Origin: Candidatus Hydrogenedentota bacterium
GTDB taxonomy: Bacteria; Hydrogenedentota; Hydrogenedentia; Hydrogenedentales; SLHB01
Direction of reading: 5' to 3'
Length of the DNA stretch: 15,672 nt
Assembly: GCA_029262095.1 (NCBI GenBank)
Contig: JAJDAB010000315.1
Span: forward strand, 1 to 15,672
Below the pieces are notes generated by a model. The model had not been told where the DNA came from and searched no databases. It saw nothing but the letters and a program-made list of their open reading frames with translations. The translations under genes were made by a program, and so were the position numbers. This document shows, piece after piece, positions 8,193-15,672 of the stretch (the first letter of the stretch is position 1; each line of letters opens with the position of its first letter).

Positions 8193-8274
8193 GAATCGTC
8201 ATCCCCGCGCAGGCGGGGACCCAGAATCGCCGACCATCGCAACTGGTTTCCCGCCTTCGCGGGAATGACGATTC
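8193..8274. repeat. REP-like inverted repeat with two nested GC hairpins
   Basis: The arms GAATCGTCATCCCCGC... (from 8193) and, on the other strand, GAATCGTCATTCCCGC... (from 8274) are near-identical inverted copies of about 30 nt. Each has its own hairpin: CCCCGC/GCGGGG around GCAG (8203-8218) and TCCCGC/GCGGGA around CTTC (8249-8264). This is the common GTCATTCCCGCG-type palindromic repeat found many times in diverse genomes. Its minus-strand translation gives the SFPRRRE/VPACAGMT pseudo-peptide often misannotated as a small protein. It lies between two convergent genes and could act as a bidirectional terminator or mRNA stabiliser. Confidence 0.88.
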
Positions 8275-8375
8275 GGTATTCACTTCAAAGCGAATGAACT
8301 CAAAACGCCGTCTTCATTAATTATTGATTCAAACGTCCGGCGCCGCATATCAACCCACGCCCGATGCAACCAACA

Positions 8376-9443
8376 TCAACCGTATTTCTCTCGAAGCCTC
8401 CGCGCGGCCTCGGCCTCGTTCTTGAGTTTCGTATACACCTCGTCGATATCAACAACCGCTGCGGAACCCGGCGCGAACCCGCAATCGGGATTCAACGTAA
8501 TTCGTTCGGGTGCCAGATGCTTCAACGCCATCTCGACCCGATCGACAATGGTCTCGGGCGAATCGATTTGTCCGGGCTGACAACTGACACAACCCAATCC
8601 AATTTCCATCCGTTCCGGCAATTGACGAAACACGGACATGTCGCCCGCGCCGGGCGTTGTGAATTCCATGGTGAGGTGGTCGGCGGTTAAGCGACCGAGC
8701 TGCTTAAGGATCGGATTGTAGCCGCCTTGATGCTCGATTTCCCCGCGCACGCGTGCTCCGGCACGCCGACAAAGATGGACGGCAGTCTTCACGTTGTCAA
8801 TGCCGTCAATGACTTCGTTATTCAAGTCCACAGCGAAGTCCGCAGCGCCATCAGGGTCGTCGTACTGAGACCGTACGTCTTCATCCACGAAAAGGCACAA
8901 ATGCGGGTCATCGATTTGAATGATGAAAACGCCTTCATCCCGCAATAACTCGACCTCGCGCCGCAGGAACGGGACACACGCACGTGCGAACGCTTCGCGC
9001 GTGGGATAGGCGCACGAAGATTTTTCTTTGTCCCACATCCGTTCAGCCAACAACGCGGGTGCGGGTAGCGTCGCTTTAATCTTCTTTCCGGTTATTTGCT
9101 TTTGGAGCGCGACCTCTTTCGCGAGTTAGCCGGGGTGTTTCGACGATAATTCATCGACGACCACGGTCCACGGTCGGCCATCGGCTGGATTCATGCTCAA
9201 TTCGAATCCGTGCGCCATTTCGGCGATTACGCCGATGTACGACTTGCGCCACCATTCGCCATCGGTAACGACATCTAATCCTGCGGATTCCTGTAACGCG
9301 GTTACATAACGAACCGCGGACTCCATTCGTGCCTGATACTCAGTCTCCGATCGATTTGAATCATCGAAGACCAAATCTTTGACGAATGCGGGACGGGGCA
9401 TGGACCCAATTACGGATGCTGGGAAAAGTTGGTTTGAACTCAT
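8376..9443 (-). pseudogene. Cobalamin-independent methionine synthase-like (MetE C-terminal family) gene, split by an in-frame TAA
   Basis: Two open frames in the same phase (9443-9129 and 9125-8376) form one gene of the MetE C-terminal type, about 354 residues, separated only by TAA at 9126-9128. Sequence similarity to the family runs straight through: ...SSKHPG-stop-LAKEVALQKQITGKKIKATLPAPALLAERMW. All four expected zinc ligands lie in the downstream part: His and Cys in AVHLCR, Glu in TMEF and Cys in NPDCGF. The upstream part holds the IGSMPRP start of the barrel and DGEWWRKSY. An intact protein would transfer a methyl group to a thiol such as homocysteine, probably from a folate or another donor. 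The start at 9443 is 4 nt after the nucleotidyltransferase stop, so translation is probably coupled. As read, it makes a 105-residue fragment. A sequencing error or a very recent mutation is possible, because no other damage is visible. Confidence 0.82.
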
Positions 9444-9447
9444 CGGA

Positions 9448-10215
9448 CTATCGCGACAGGTGCTTTGTCGTCCAATGACGGCGGGCATAATCGAGATCTT
9501 CTTGGGTGTCGATTTCGATGTAACCGCCGGGGGTATCGACGTGAGTCATCTGCGTTCCTTGTTCAATCATTTCTTGGAACAAGTGTATCAAATATGCCTT
9601 CTCAAATATCTTGGCTTCCCGAAACCGCGCGCCGCTGTAGCGCTCCCGGCACACGCGATACGCTTCTTTAAGTTGTGCTGCGCCATCCGCTGAGAATTTC
9701 GCAGCACCGATGAATTCGCCGTGCGCTTGTGCATCGGATACTTCCCGATGGACTCGCGTGATGGCTCCATTGCGCGCTACGACTTTTTCCGCATCATCGG
9801 ATGGATGCTCGAGCCGGTGTTCATACCGATCCAGCCATTCGGTGTCTACGCCCAACACGATGTCGTCATCCGATGCCTTCAGTTTTGCAATGACCGGCGA
9901 GGAAAAAAGGATATCGGAGTAACAGCAGATGAATGGGCCGTCCATCAAATCTTCCGCGAAGAACAAGGACGCGAGGATGTTGTTATTTTCCCATTCGTCG
10001 TTATGGCGAAGGGTAAACTGCGGATACTCTTCCTGCACTTTTTCAATTCGGTAGCCGCCGATAAAATTGATGTCGTCGAGATCGTTTTCCTGAAACGCGG
10101 AAACGGCCCAATCAAGAATCCGCCGATCGTCCACTTCAGCAAAACACTTCGGCGCACCGGCCGTCGTCGGCATTAGTCGCGCCCCTCGCCCTGCACCGAT
10201 GATGATTACGCGCAT
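9448..10215 (-). CDS. Sugar-phosphate/phosphocholine-type nucleotidyltransferase (LicC-like)
   Basis: A 255-residue NTP transferase that would couple an NTP to a phosphorylated small molecule with release of pyrophosphate. The N terminus MRVIIIGAGRGARLMPTT (nucleotide-binding loop at 7-14), the PK pair at 22-23, the metal-binding aspartate D101 in CYSDILF, and the C-terminal YIEIDTQEDLDYA with the second metal aspartate are all present. The HNDEWENNNILASL segment (71-84) resembles LicC-type phosphocholine cytidylyltransferases and 2-aminoethylphosphonate cytidylyltransferases more than hexose-1-phosphate enzymes. The start is at 10215; the frame stays open to 10410, but that extension overlaps the transporter gene and lacks family resemblance. 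A weak AGGA lies about 13 nt upstream. It sits 31 nt after the transporter stop and 4 nt before the next gene, so all three are probably co-transcribed. The actual substrate is unknown. Confidence 0.85.
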   Translation of the reverse strand: MRVIIIGAGRGARLMPTTAGAPKCFAEVDDRRILDWAVSAFQENDLDDINFIGGYRIEKVQEEYPQFTLRHNDEWENNNILASLFFAEDLMDGPFICCYSDILFSSPVIAKLKASDDDIVLGVDTEWLDRYEHRLEHPSDDAEKVVARNGAITRVHREVSDAQAHGEFIGAAKFSADGAAQLKEAYRVCRERYSGARFREAKIFEKAYLIHLFQEMIEQGTQMTHVDTPGGYIEIDTQEDLDYARRHWTTKHLSR

Positions 10216-10246
10216 GATAGAGAACGTGTCCTTTTCGCCTGTGTGA

Positions 10247-11515
10247 TCATGATGTCGATTCCGAATTCGCGTTCCAAAGCATCGCCGCGAAGAACGCTGA
10301 GCCGAACGCCCATCCAGCCCAAATATAGATCGCGACTTCCCACCCGCCGTGCTCTGGCATCTTGTAGTGGCCGGTGATTGTATCCCCGGCGGCCGCGCCC
10401 ATATACCCAAGGAAATTCACGAACCCCGCAGCAGCAGCCGTGGTCCCGCGCCGAGCCAGGTCAGAGGGCGCGGTGCCAACCAACAAGACCTGAGGTCCAT
10501 AAATACAAAATCCAATCAACACAAGCAAAACGAGCGTCGCCGCGACGCTTACTCGGGCTACATATTCGTAGAGGAGCGTGAGTACGCCAAGCATAACGAG
10601 CAGGCCGCAGATCACCGGCGCGCGGCGGCCTCCGAAAAAGCGGTCGGTCATCCAACCCGCCATGTACGATCCGGCGACGGCGCCAACGGGTAGGATGAGA
10701 TACTTCAGCGATGCTTTGCCGACACCCGATCCCTGCACTTCAATTAAGTGCGTGATGCCCCAGTCCAAGAATCCATACCGGCTCGCATTCAACAAGCCGA
10801 GTGAAAGCCCGAGTAACCACAGCGCGGGATTCGAGAACGTGAGCATTACGTTGCGCACGACACTTGAAGGTGCCGTATCCGGCGTCTCGTGCCGGTCGGA
10901 ATCTTCGTTGCGACCGTCTGGCGCTTCCTTCAAGAAAATCACCATATAGACCGCCGCTGCGGCCAGGAATGCCGCGGGCACATACAACGCAGCTCGCCAT
11001 CCAAGGAATTCCGATGCTTGACCGGCGATGAAGTACGTCAATCCCAACGTGATTTGATACCCGGTACCAATGAATCCGATTGCGCGTCCACGTTTATAGA
11101 ACGGAATCCAGTTGCCCATGACGCGCATACACGGCGTCCAGCCCAAGGATTGGCTATACCCGTTCGTGGCCCAAACGAACAGTAGGAAGTAGAACCCGGT
11201 GCTGAATCCGAACAGCACATTCAACGCGGCGGACCCGAGCATGCCAATCGCCAGCAGCAATCTTGGCGAGAGGCGCTCGGCGATTTGGCCGTTGATGAGT
11301 TGACCAAAGCCGTAGGCGAGTTTGAGCGACGCGAGGATGAGGCCGATCTCTTCTCCGGTTAACCCCGCACCCCCTTCTGCAAGGGAGGCACCTAATCCAG
11401 GAACCGCCACGGAGATGTTCGTACGGCAGAAATAGAACGACCCGTATGTCAGCCAAATCGTCCAAATGACGCTACGCTCGTTCGAAGAAAAATAGTTTTC
11501 TTTTGATTTGGTCAT
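10247..11515 (-). CDS. MFS transporter of the organophosphate:phosphate antiporter (GlpT/UhpT) family
   Basis: A 422-residue, 12-helix inner-membrane transporter. The family is set by motifs shared with GlpT: FCRTNISVAVPGL (29-41), whose R31 matches the first phosphate-binding arginine; GWTPCMRVMGNW (125-136), matching GWPPCGRTM; and SRYGFLDW (245-252), whose R246 matches the second phosphate-binding arginine. A hydrophilic loop at about 197-220 separates the two six-helix halves. It probably imports a phosphate ester or phosphonate in exchange for phosphate, or moves a related anion such as a sugar phosphate. No Shine-Dalgarno precedes the ATG at 11515: the leader is A/T-rich. It heads a three-gene minus-strand set with the nucleotidyltransferase and the methionine-synthase-like gene, which suggests that the imported compound may be activated with a nucleotide. 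The flavoprotein gene ends 167 bp upstream. Confidence 0.92.
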   Translation of the reverse strand: MTKSKENYFSSNERSVIWTIWLTYGSFYFCRTNISVAVPGLGASLAEGGAGLTGEEIGLILASLKLAYGFGQLINGQIAERLSPRLLLAIGMLGSAALNVLFGFSTGFYFLLFVWATNGYSQSLGWTPCMRVMGNWIPFYKRGRAIGFIGTGYQITLGLTYFIAGQASEFLGWRAALYVPAAFLAAAAVYMVIFLKEAPDGRNEDSDRHETPDTAPSSVVRNVMLTFSNPALWLLGLSLGLLNASRYGFLDWGITHLIEVQGSGVGKASLKYLILPVGAVAGSYMAGWMTDRFFGGRRAPVICGLLVMLGVLTLLYEYVARVSVAATLVLLVLIGFCIYGPQVLLVGTAPSDLARRGTTAAAAGFVNFLGYMGAAAGDTITGHYKMPEHGGWEVAIYIWAGWAFGSAFFAAMLWNANSESTS

Positions 11516-11682
11516 ATTTTGATGCGATACGATTCGTGTTTTCGCCCGGTATTATGGGATCAGAATTGAGAACGGCATTCGTTGGAGTGAAGCAGAATGA
11601 ACGCAGCGAGTCAAGATATTCGACTCGTGAGTAGGAGAATCGAAGGACTCAACCCAAAAGGGAGTACATCTAACTACCGCGG

Positions 11683-13302
11683 CTATTTGGTCGCTGCATG
11701 GCTACCCGCGCGGCGGCCTGAAAACACGCAATCAGCGATCGACAGACCGCTGACATACGACTCTGAACATATCCCAAGCGCCGAACGTCCCGCTGCGTAG
11801 AGCCCATCGATTACGGAACCGTCCTCGCGTTTGACCAATCCGGAATCTTCGTCAACGACCAGTCCGCCCAACGTCAGTACCGGGCAAGGAAAAGCGTGTG
11901 GCGTGTCCAACGAACAATTGACAGCGTAAAACGGCGGCTGAACAAGCGGCTGCACGTACTCCGCCGGTTTACCCTCGGGATCGGCATCGCCACGGCGCGC
12001 GAGTTCGTTGTACTTCGAAATGGTATTCGCCAATGCCTTTGCATCAATTTTGGCTTTCTGCGCGAGTTGCTCCAGAGACTGCGCGCGTTTATGGCCCAAC
12101 AAGTAGATGTAAAACGTCTGGAGTTTTTGAAAGAAGACGGTCTGTTTGAACACTTGTCGAATCGAGCTGCGCCACATCGCGGCGTCCAGGATCAGGTACG
12201 CCTTTCCCCTATGTTCTTCAATCATCTTGCTGCCGACCGCTGCGCCGTACAGGGCCTCATTGCAGATTCGTTGCCCTTCGCGATCAACCAATACGCCGCG
12301 CACGAAGCCTTCGGGTGGATTGTAGAATCGCCAGGCTGTGACGCGGTTTAGATGACTCGTAACTCCGCCCGCACTCACACCAAGTTCGATGCCGCTGCCG
12401 TCATCACCGGCTGTGCCGAGTGGAAGTCCCGCGAGACTGTGCGGCGCTTCCTGCGCGACCATATCCCGATTCATAACAAAGCCGCCTGAGGCCAACACCA
12501 CGCCCTTGCGCGCACGAATGCGAAGCGGCTTGGCCGCGCGCCGTTCAATTGCGGCCAACCATCGCGTCATAATTCGACCTATCGGCGGCGCGTAAATGAT
12601 CGTCCTACAGTGAACCGTGTACAGCAGTCGATGCAGCGCGGACCAAATCGATCCATCGGGAATAGCGCTGCACTCCACCCCGTCCACACTGTCCAATTCG
12701 TCCATCACCAACGAATCAACACGCGTCGAACTTTGTACACCAATCCCCATCGCATGCGCACGGTCACGAAGGCTGCGAAACAAACTCGCCCCCGACAACC
12801 CCGCGCCCTTCACACGGTGTCCCCGGGGCGCGGGTTTGGATAATGACCGGTATGGCTCGACCGTTTCGCTGCCGGAATAGTAAAGGTAATAGTCATCGGT
12901 GGGATACGATGTCTTGAACGGACAATAGCTGCCTTCGAACTGGACGCCCATCGCTTCGAGCCAACGCAGATCATCGTCACTGCCGTCGCAGAAACAGCGT
13001 AACGTTTCGTCGGACACGACACCACGCGCTTCCGCTTTGAGATACGCGAACATCGCGTCGCACGTATCTTCGAATCCCGCATCGCGTTGGTGTTGTGTGC
13101 CGCCACCCGCGTAGAACACGCCGCCGCTCATCGCTGTGGCGCCGCCGCCGGAGAATCGTTCTAGAACGACAACAGAAGCGCCCTGTTCCGCCGCCTCAAT
13201 TGCGGCGCACGCCCCGGCTCCGCCAAATCCAACGACGATTACATCGGCCTCAGCGTCCCACTTTGGCAGTTCCTCAGGTCCGTTCCAATCGGCTAGCGTC
13301 AT
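11683..13302 (-). CDS. FAD-dependent oxidoreductase, 3-ketosteroid dehydrogenase/fumarate reductase flavoprotein-like
   Basis: A 539-residue flavoprotein of the succinate dehydrogenase/fumarate reductase flavoprotein superfamily. The FAD-binding Rossmann motif is GFGGAG (25-30) with the ribose-binding E48, followed by GGGATAMSGGV (52-62). The C-terminal FAD segment reads GLYAAGRS, then YVSGLSIADCVFSGRRAG, a form that I associate with KstD-type 3-ketosteroid dehydrogenases and related enoate reductases. Desaturation or reduction of a cyclic enone is therefore plausible, but the substrate is not readable; urocanate-reductase-like or fumarate-reductase-like roles are alternatives. There is no signal peptide and no covalent-flavin or heme domain. 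The start at 13302 lies only 4 nt after the mgtE stop, with no clear Shine-Dalgarno, so it is probably translationally coupled to mgtE. That pairing has no obvious functional logic. Confidence 0.85.
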   Translation of the reverse strand: MTLADWNGPEELPKWDAEADVIVVGFGGAGACAAIEAAEQGASVVVLERFSGGGATAMSGGVFYAGGGTQHQRDAGFEDTCDAMFAYLKAEARGVVSDETLRCFCDGSDDDLRWLEAMGVQFEGSYCPFKTSYPTDDYYLYYSGSETVEPYRSLSKPAPRGHRVKGAGLSGASLFRSLRDRAHAMGIGVQSSTRVDSLVMDELDSVDGVECSAIPDGSIWSALHRLLYTVHCRTIIYAPPIGRIMTRWLAAIERRAAKPLRIRARKGVVLASGGFVMNRDMVAQEAPHSLAGLPLGTAGDDGSGIELGVSAGGVTSHLNRVTAWRFYNPPEGFVRGVLVDREGQRICNEALYGAAVGSKMIEEHRGKAYLILDAAMWRSSIRQVFKQTVFFQKLQTFYIYLLGHKRAQSLEQLAQKAKIDAKALANTISKYNELARRGDADPEGKPAEYVQPLVQPPFYAVNCSLDTPHAFPCPVLTLGGLVVDEDSGLVKREDGSVIDGLYAAGRSALGICSESYVSGLSIADCVFSGRRAGSHAATK

Positions 13303-13306
13303 CGCG

Positions 13307-14680
13307 CTACGCAGTCAGATGGGGCAAGACCAACGTCGCGAGGCTCAACACCAAGAAGAAGCCGCACATGTCGGTGACGGTGGTTAGAATTGGACCAGAC
13401 GCCAACGCGGGGTCCATCTTCATTCGCTTCAACAGTAGCGGTATGAGGCCGCCGATCGAGACGGCTACGATTGTGTTGATCGCCAACGCACTGCCTGCAA
13501 CTAGCCCCAGGTACGGGTTGCCTCGCCAGACAAACGCGAGCGTCGCGACCAGCGCGCCCAGAGCCAGGCCGTTGATTACGCCCACCTTCACCTCCTGAAT
13601 CCAAACGTAGAAATAGTCCGATGGTTTAATCAGGCCCAACGTCAGTTCACGCATCGTCACGGCGACGGCCTGATTCCCGGAACAACCGCTCATATCCGAG
13701 ATGATGGGCAAAAACACGGCCAGCGCAATTACCGACGAGAGGGTAGTTTCGTAGTAGGCGATCACGCTCGCCGCGATGACGTTAAGCACGATATTGATGC
13801 TCAGCCAAGACAACCGGCGTGATGAACGGCGAAACACCGGCATCGATCGGAGCTCCTCACCGCCGACGATGCCTTGACTCTTTAGGTACATATCGTCGGC
13901 CCGTTCACCGATCGCTTCTTGGACACTTTCGCGCGTCACGACGCCAAGCAATCGGCCCGCCGCATCGGTCACCGGTGATGCGAGAAACGGATACTTGTCG
14001 AAGAAATCCTCAAGGTCGACAAGCGGCGAGGCATCCTCGACCGAGATCGGTTTCGTTTTCATCACGGACTGCACGCCTGTTGATCCTGGTTGCAACAACA
14101 GATCCCGCAACGGCAACACGCCCACCAAGACCTTGTCCGCCATCACGACATAGGCGTATTGCACTTCGTAATCCCGGTACTTCTCCGCGTTGTCCCGCAA
14201 GTCCTGCAACACTTCGACAACTGTGAACGAGTCCGGATACGAAAGGAACTCTGTCACCATTAAACCGCCCGCGACATCGCTGCCGTATTGCGTTAGCAGG
14301 CGTGCGTCCTCGGCCGCGTCGGGCTCCATCACACGGATGATTTGTTCCGCCCGCGTATCGCCGATCTCTTCCAGGAGGTCGGCCGCCTCCGAACTTTCCA
14401 TCTCTTCGATGATGTCGGCGGCATCGTCCGGTGTCAGCGATTCGACAATGGAAGCGGCTTGCGCATCCGGCATCTCCTCGACGAGACGCGCCGCCGACTC
14501 GTTGTCCAACAGCTCCAGGATCGCTTGCCGTTCGTTCCCGGAAAGGCGCGCCAGCGACCGCCCCATCTCGCGAACGCCGAGCCGCTCAAACTCCTCGCCA
14601 ATCCGCCCGCCGTCACGCGTCTCCGCCAATACAGCAAGGGTGCGCCAAGGCGCATCAATTAATTCTTCACTAGATTCCAT
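13307..14680 (-). CDS. mgtE: MgtE magnesium channel/transporter
   Basis: A 457-residue magnesium transporter of the inner membrane, normal in length for the family. The N-terminal superhelical domain (about 15-140) has the repeated acidic pattern ILELLDNESAARLVEEM and DDAADIIEEMESSEAADLL. A CBS pair follows (about 140-265), then a linker helix and five membrane helices (about 290-455). Family signatures are GCSGNQAVAVTMRELTLG (332-349) and DPALASGPILTTVTD (423-437), where D437 matches the pore aspartate that binds magnesium in the Thermus protein. The N and CBS domains close the pore at high cytosolic magnesium. The start at 14680 is chosen because the open frame up to 14986 would overlap the divergent glyA and its product shows no family resemblance. 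The Shine-Dalgarno is poor. The gene is followed after 4 nt by the flavoprotein gene. Confidence 0.96.
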   Translation of the reverse strand: MESSEELIDAPWRTLAVLAETRDGGRIGEEFERLGVREMGRSLARLSGNERQAILELLDNESAARLVEEMPDAQAASIVESLTPDDAADIIEEMESSEAADLLEEIGDTRAEQIIRVMEPDAAEDARLLTQYGSDVAGGLMVTEFLSYPDSFTVVEVLQDLRDNAEKYRDYEVQYAYVVMADKVLVGVLPLRDLLLQPGSTGVQSVMKTKPISVEDASPLVDLEDFFDKYPFLASPVTDAAGRLLGVVTRESVQEAIGERADDMYLKSQGIVGGEELRSMPVFRRSSRRLSWLSINIVLNVIAASVIAYYETTLSSVIALAVFLPIISDMSGCSGNQAVAVTMRELTLGLIKPSDYFYVWIQEVKVGVINGLALGALVATLAFVWRGNPYLGLVAGSALAINTIVAVSIGGLIPLLLKRMKMDPALASGPILTTVTDMCGFFLVLSLATLVLPHLTA

Positions 14681-14863
14681 GAGATTGAAACCGCCCACAT
14701 TGGTAATGTATTTATGAAAATTCCGACTTACTGTACCTGATTCACGCGCCTGAGAATCCTTTATTTTTGCCCCGCCCACGCGGTACCATCTCTCTTTGGT
14801 GAAGTTCACCGGCTGTGCATGGATTTGGGGGTATACGCCGGGAGAACCAATGGAGATCACATC
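14681..14863. promoter_or_regulatory. Divergent intergenic region between mgtE and glyA
   Basis: This 183-bp region must carry the promoters for mgtE (leftward) and glyA (rightward). I see no convincing sigma-70 box pair, although AT-rich stretches lie at 14700-14720 and 14758-14770. It contains a perfect 13-bp palindrome at 14798-14810 and the glyA ribosome binding site at 14852-14856. No M-box or ykkC-like magnesium riboswitch fold is recognisable by eye in the mgtE leader, which is too short for a full M-box plus terminator. Confidence 0.45.
14798..14810. promoter_or_regulatory. Perfect palindrome, possible operator
   Basis: GGTGAA and TTCACC flank a single central G, a perfect inverted repeat 53 nt upstream of the glyA start and 117 nt upstream of the mgtE start. 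Its size and position fit a dimeric repressor site, but a single copy of this length can also arise by chance. Confidence 0.3.
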
Positions 14864-15672
14864 GTGTCCGTAGACGTGTCCAACAGCACTGACGCCATTT
14901 CCGCGTATCTCGCGAAGACCGATCCGGATAAGATCGATCCCGGATTTCTCGGATACCTTTGCAGTCTCACCGCGGTCGCCGCGCAAGCACCTGAGATCGC
15001 GCGATCAATAGTCCAGGAATTGGCGGATCAGCGTTCCAATCTAAAACTAATTGCGAGCGAAAATTACTGTTCGGTGGCCACGCAGCTCGCGATGGGCAAC
15101 TTGCTCACGGATAAGTATGCCGAAGGCTATGCCGGTCACAGGTTTTACGCTGGCTGCGATAACGTCGACGACATTGAAGCATATGCTGCGAAACAGGCGT
15201 GCAAGTTGTTTGGCTGCGACCACGCGTTTGTCCAGCCGCACAGTGGCGCGGACGCGAACCTAATTGCGTTTTGGGCGATTCTTCATACGCGCGTGCAAAC
15301 GCCTGCGATGGAGAAATTGGGCGAATCGAATCCCTCGGCGTTGTCGCGCGAAGACTGGAACAAGATACGCCAGGCCACAGGCGGCCAGCGCATGCTCGCG
15401 ATGGATTACTACTCCGGCGGCCATCTCACGCACGGATATCGGCACAATGTCTCCGCCCAAATGTTCGACTGCTACAGCTACGGCGTCGACCACGAAACCA
15501 GTCTCATTGATTACGATGCACTCGAACAGCAGGTCAATGAAGTGAAACCGTTGATACTGCTCGCCGGGTATAGCGCATATCCGCGGGAAATCAATTTCAA
15601 AAGGATGCGCGCCATGGCCGATGCTGTGGGCGCGGTCTTCATGGTCGATATGGCCCATTTCGCGGGGCTGGT
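14864..15672 (+). CDS. glyA: Serine hydroxymethyltransferase, long form, 3' end beyond window
   Basis: The first 269 residues of a pyridoxal-phosphate enzyme that interconverts serine plus tetrahydrofolate and glycine plus methylene-tetrahydrofolate. Landmarks are KLIASENY (61-68), LLTDKYAEGYAGHRFYAGC, FVQPHSGADAN, YYSGGHLTHG and, at the window edge, VDMAHFAGL; the PLP-lysine lies further on. Before GGHLTHG the protein has an extra segment of about 40-45 residues relative to E. coli GlyA (TPAMEKLGESNPSALSREDW and onward), and it has a longer N terminus; both features match the chlamydial enzyme. GTG at 14864 is preferred as start because GGAGA (14852-14856) lies 7 nt upstream and it gives a chlamydial-length N terminus; ATG at 14819 is in frame but lacks such a site. 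It is transcribed away from mgtE. Confidence 0.95.
   Translation, partial: MSVDVSNSTDAISAYLAKTDPDKIDPGFLGYLCSLTAVAAQAPEIARSIVQELADQRSNLKLIASENYCSVATQLAMGNLLTDKYAEGYAGHRFYAGCDNVDDIEAYAAKQACKLFGCDHAFVQPHSGADANLIAFWAILHTRVQTPAMEKLGESNPSALSREDWNKIRQATGGQRMLAMDYYSGGHLTHGYRHNVSAQMFDCYSYGVDHETSLIDYDALEQQVNEVKPLILLAGYSAYPREINFKRMRAMADAVGAVFMVDMAHFAGL

Noticed and set aside
8080..8283. Small minus-strand protein with SFPRRRE and VPACAGMT segments
   Set aside because: These peptides are the translation of the GTCATTCCCGCG-type palindromic repeat at 8193-8274, a well-known misannotation, not a gene.
9126..9128. Recoded stop (selenocysteine or pyrrolysine) in the methionine-synthase-like gene
   Set aside because: The codon is TAA, not TGA or TAG. 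TAA also serves as a normal stop for other genes in the window.
10216..10410. N-terminal extension of the nucleotidyltransferase frame
   Set aside because: The nucleotide-binding loop begins at MRVIIIGAG (10215). The extension overlaps the transporter coding region in another frame and has low-quality composition.
11516..11682. Terminator or small gene in the flavoprotein-transporter gap
   Set aside because: No hairpin with a T run and no credible short open frame with a ribosome binding site. Only a possible -10-like CATAAT on the minus strand without a matching -35.
14681..14863. Magnesium-sensing riboswitch in the mgtE leader
   Set aside because: I could not recognise M-box conserved elements or a terminator stem, and the space is short. 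A covariance-model search would settle it.
14681..14986. N-terminal extension of the mgtE frame
   Set aside because: It would overlap glyA on the other strand, and MgtE proteins of this family start near residue 1 of the shorter form at 14680.

Overview
The window is ordinary chromosomal bacterial DNA of moderate GC content: dense genes, short gaps, no phage, IS, rRNA, tRNA or CRISPR signal. The envelope genes (membrane fusion protein plus MacB-type permease, pseudopilin-like protein) point to a diderm bacterium. The serine hydroxymethyltransferase at the right edge is the long form that I know from Chlamydiae and related deep lineages, with an extra segment before the GGHLTHG motif. That suggests a PVC-like or other deep-branching, poorly cultured phylum (Planctomycetota or Hydrogenedentota-like), but the window cannot settle the taxonomy.

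Layout, left to right. (1) 1-815 (+): the 3' part of a beta-lactamase-fold serine hydrolase, cut by the window edge just upstream of its catalytic SxxK motif. (2) 812-3075 (-): the two-gene operon ugd-uxs, making UDP-glucuronate and then UDP-xylose. uxs meets the hydrolase tail to tail, and the two stop codons overlap in one CTAG. (3) 3215-7317 (+), divergent from ugd: a pseudopilin-like protein, a long periplasmic membrane fusion protein and a MacB/FtsX-type permease. No ATPase gene lies beside them. (4) 7408-8166 (+): a crotonase-family enzyme with one of the two classical catalytic glutamates replaced by cysteine. (5) 8193-8274: a REP-like inverted repeat between convergent genes.

(6) 8376-11515 (-): a three-gene set read from right to left: an organophosphate:phosphate antiporter-type MFS transporter, a LicC-like nucleotidyltransferase, and a cobalamin-independent methionine-synthase-like gene broken by one in-frame TAA. 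(7) 11683-14680 (-): mgtE (magnesium channel/transporter), followed after 4 nt by a ketosteroid-dehydrogenase-like flavoprotein. (8) 14864-15672 (+), divergent from mgtE: the 5' part of glyA.

Several long open frames start too early. ugd, the nucleotidyltransferase and mgtE each have a better internal start, chosen here from family N-termini and neighbouring genes. The points most worth a second look are the ATPase-less MacA/MacB-like pair whose two genes lie in the same frame separated by one stop codon and a short gap, the nonsense-interrupted methionine-synthase-like gene, and the possible organophosphate uptake and cytidylylation operon. I see no clearly new defence or mobile system in this window.
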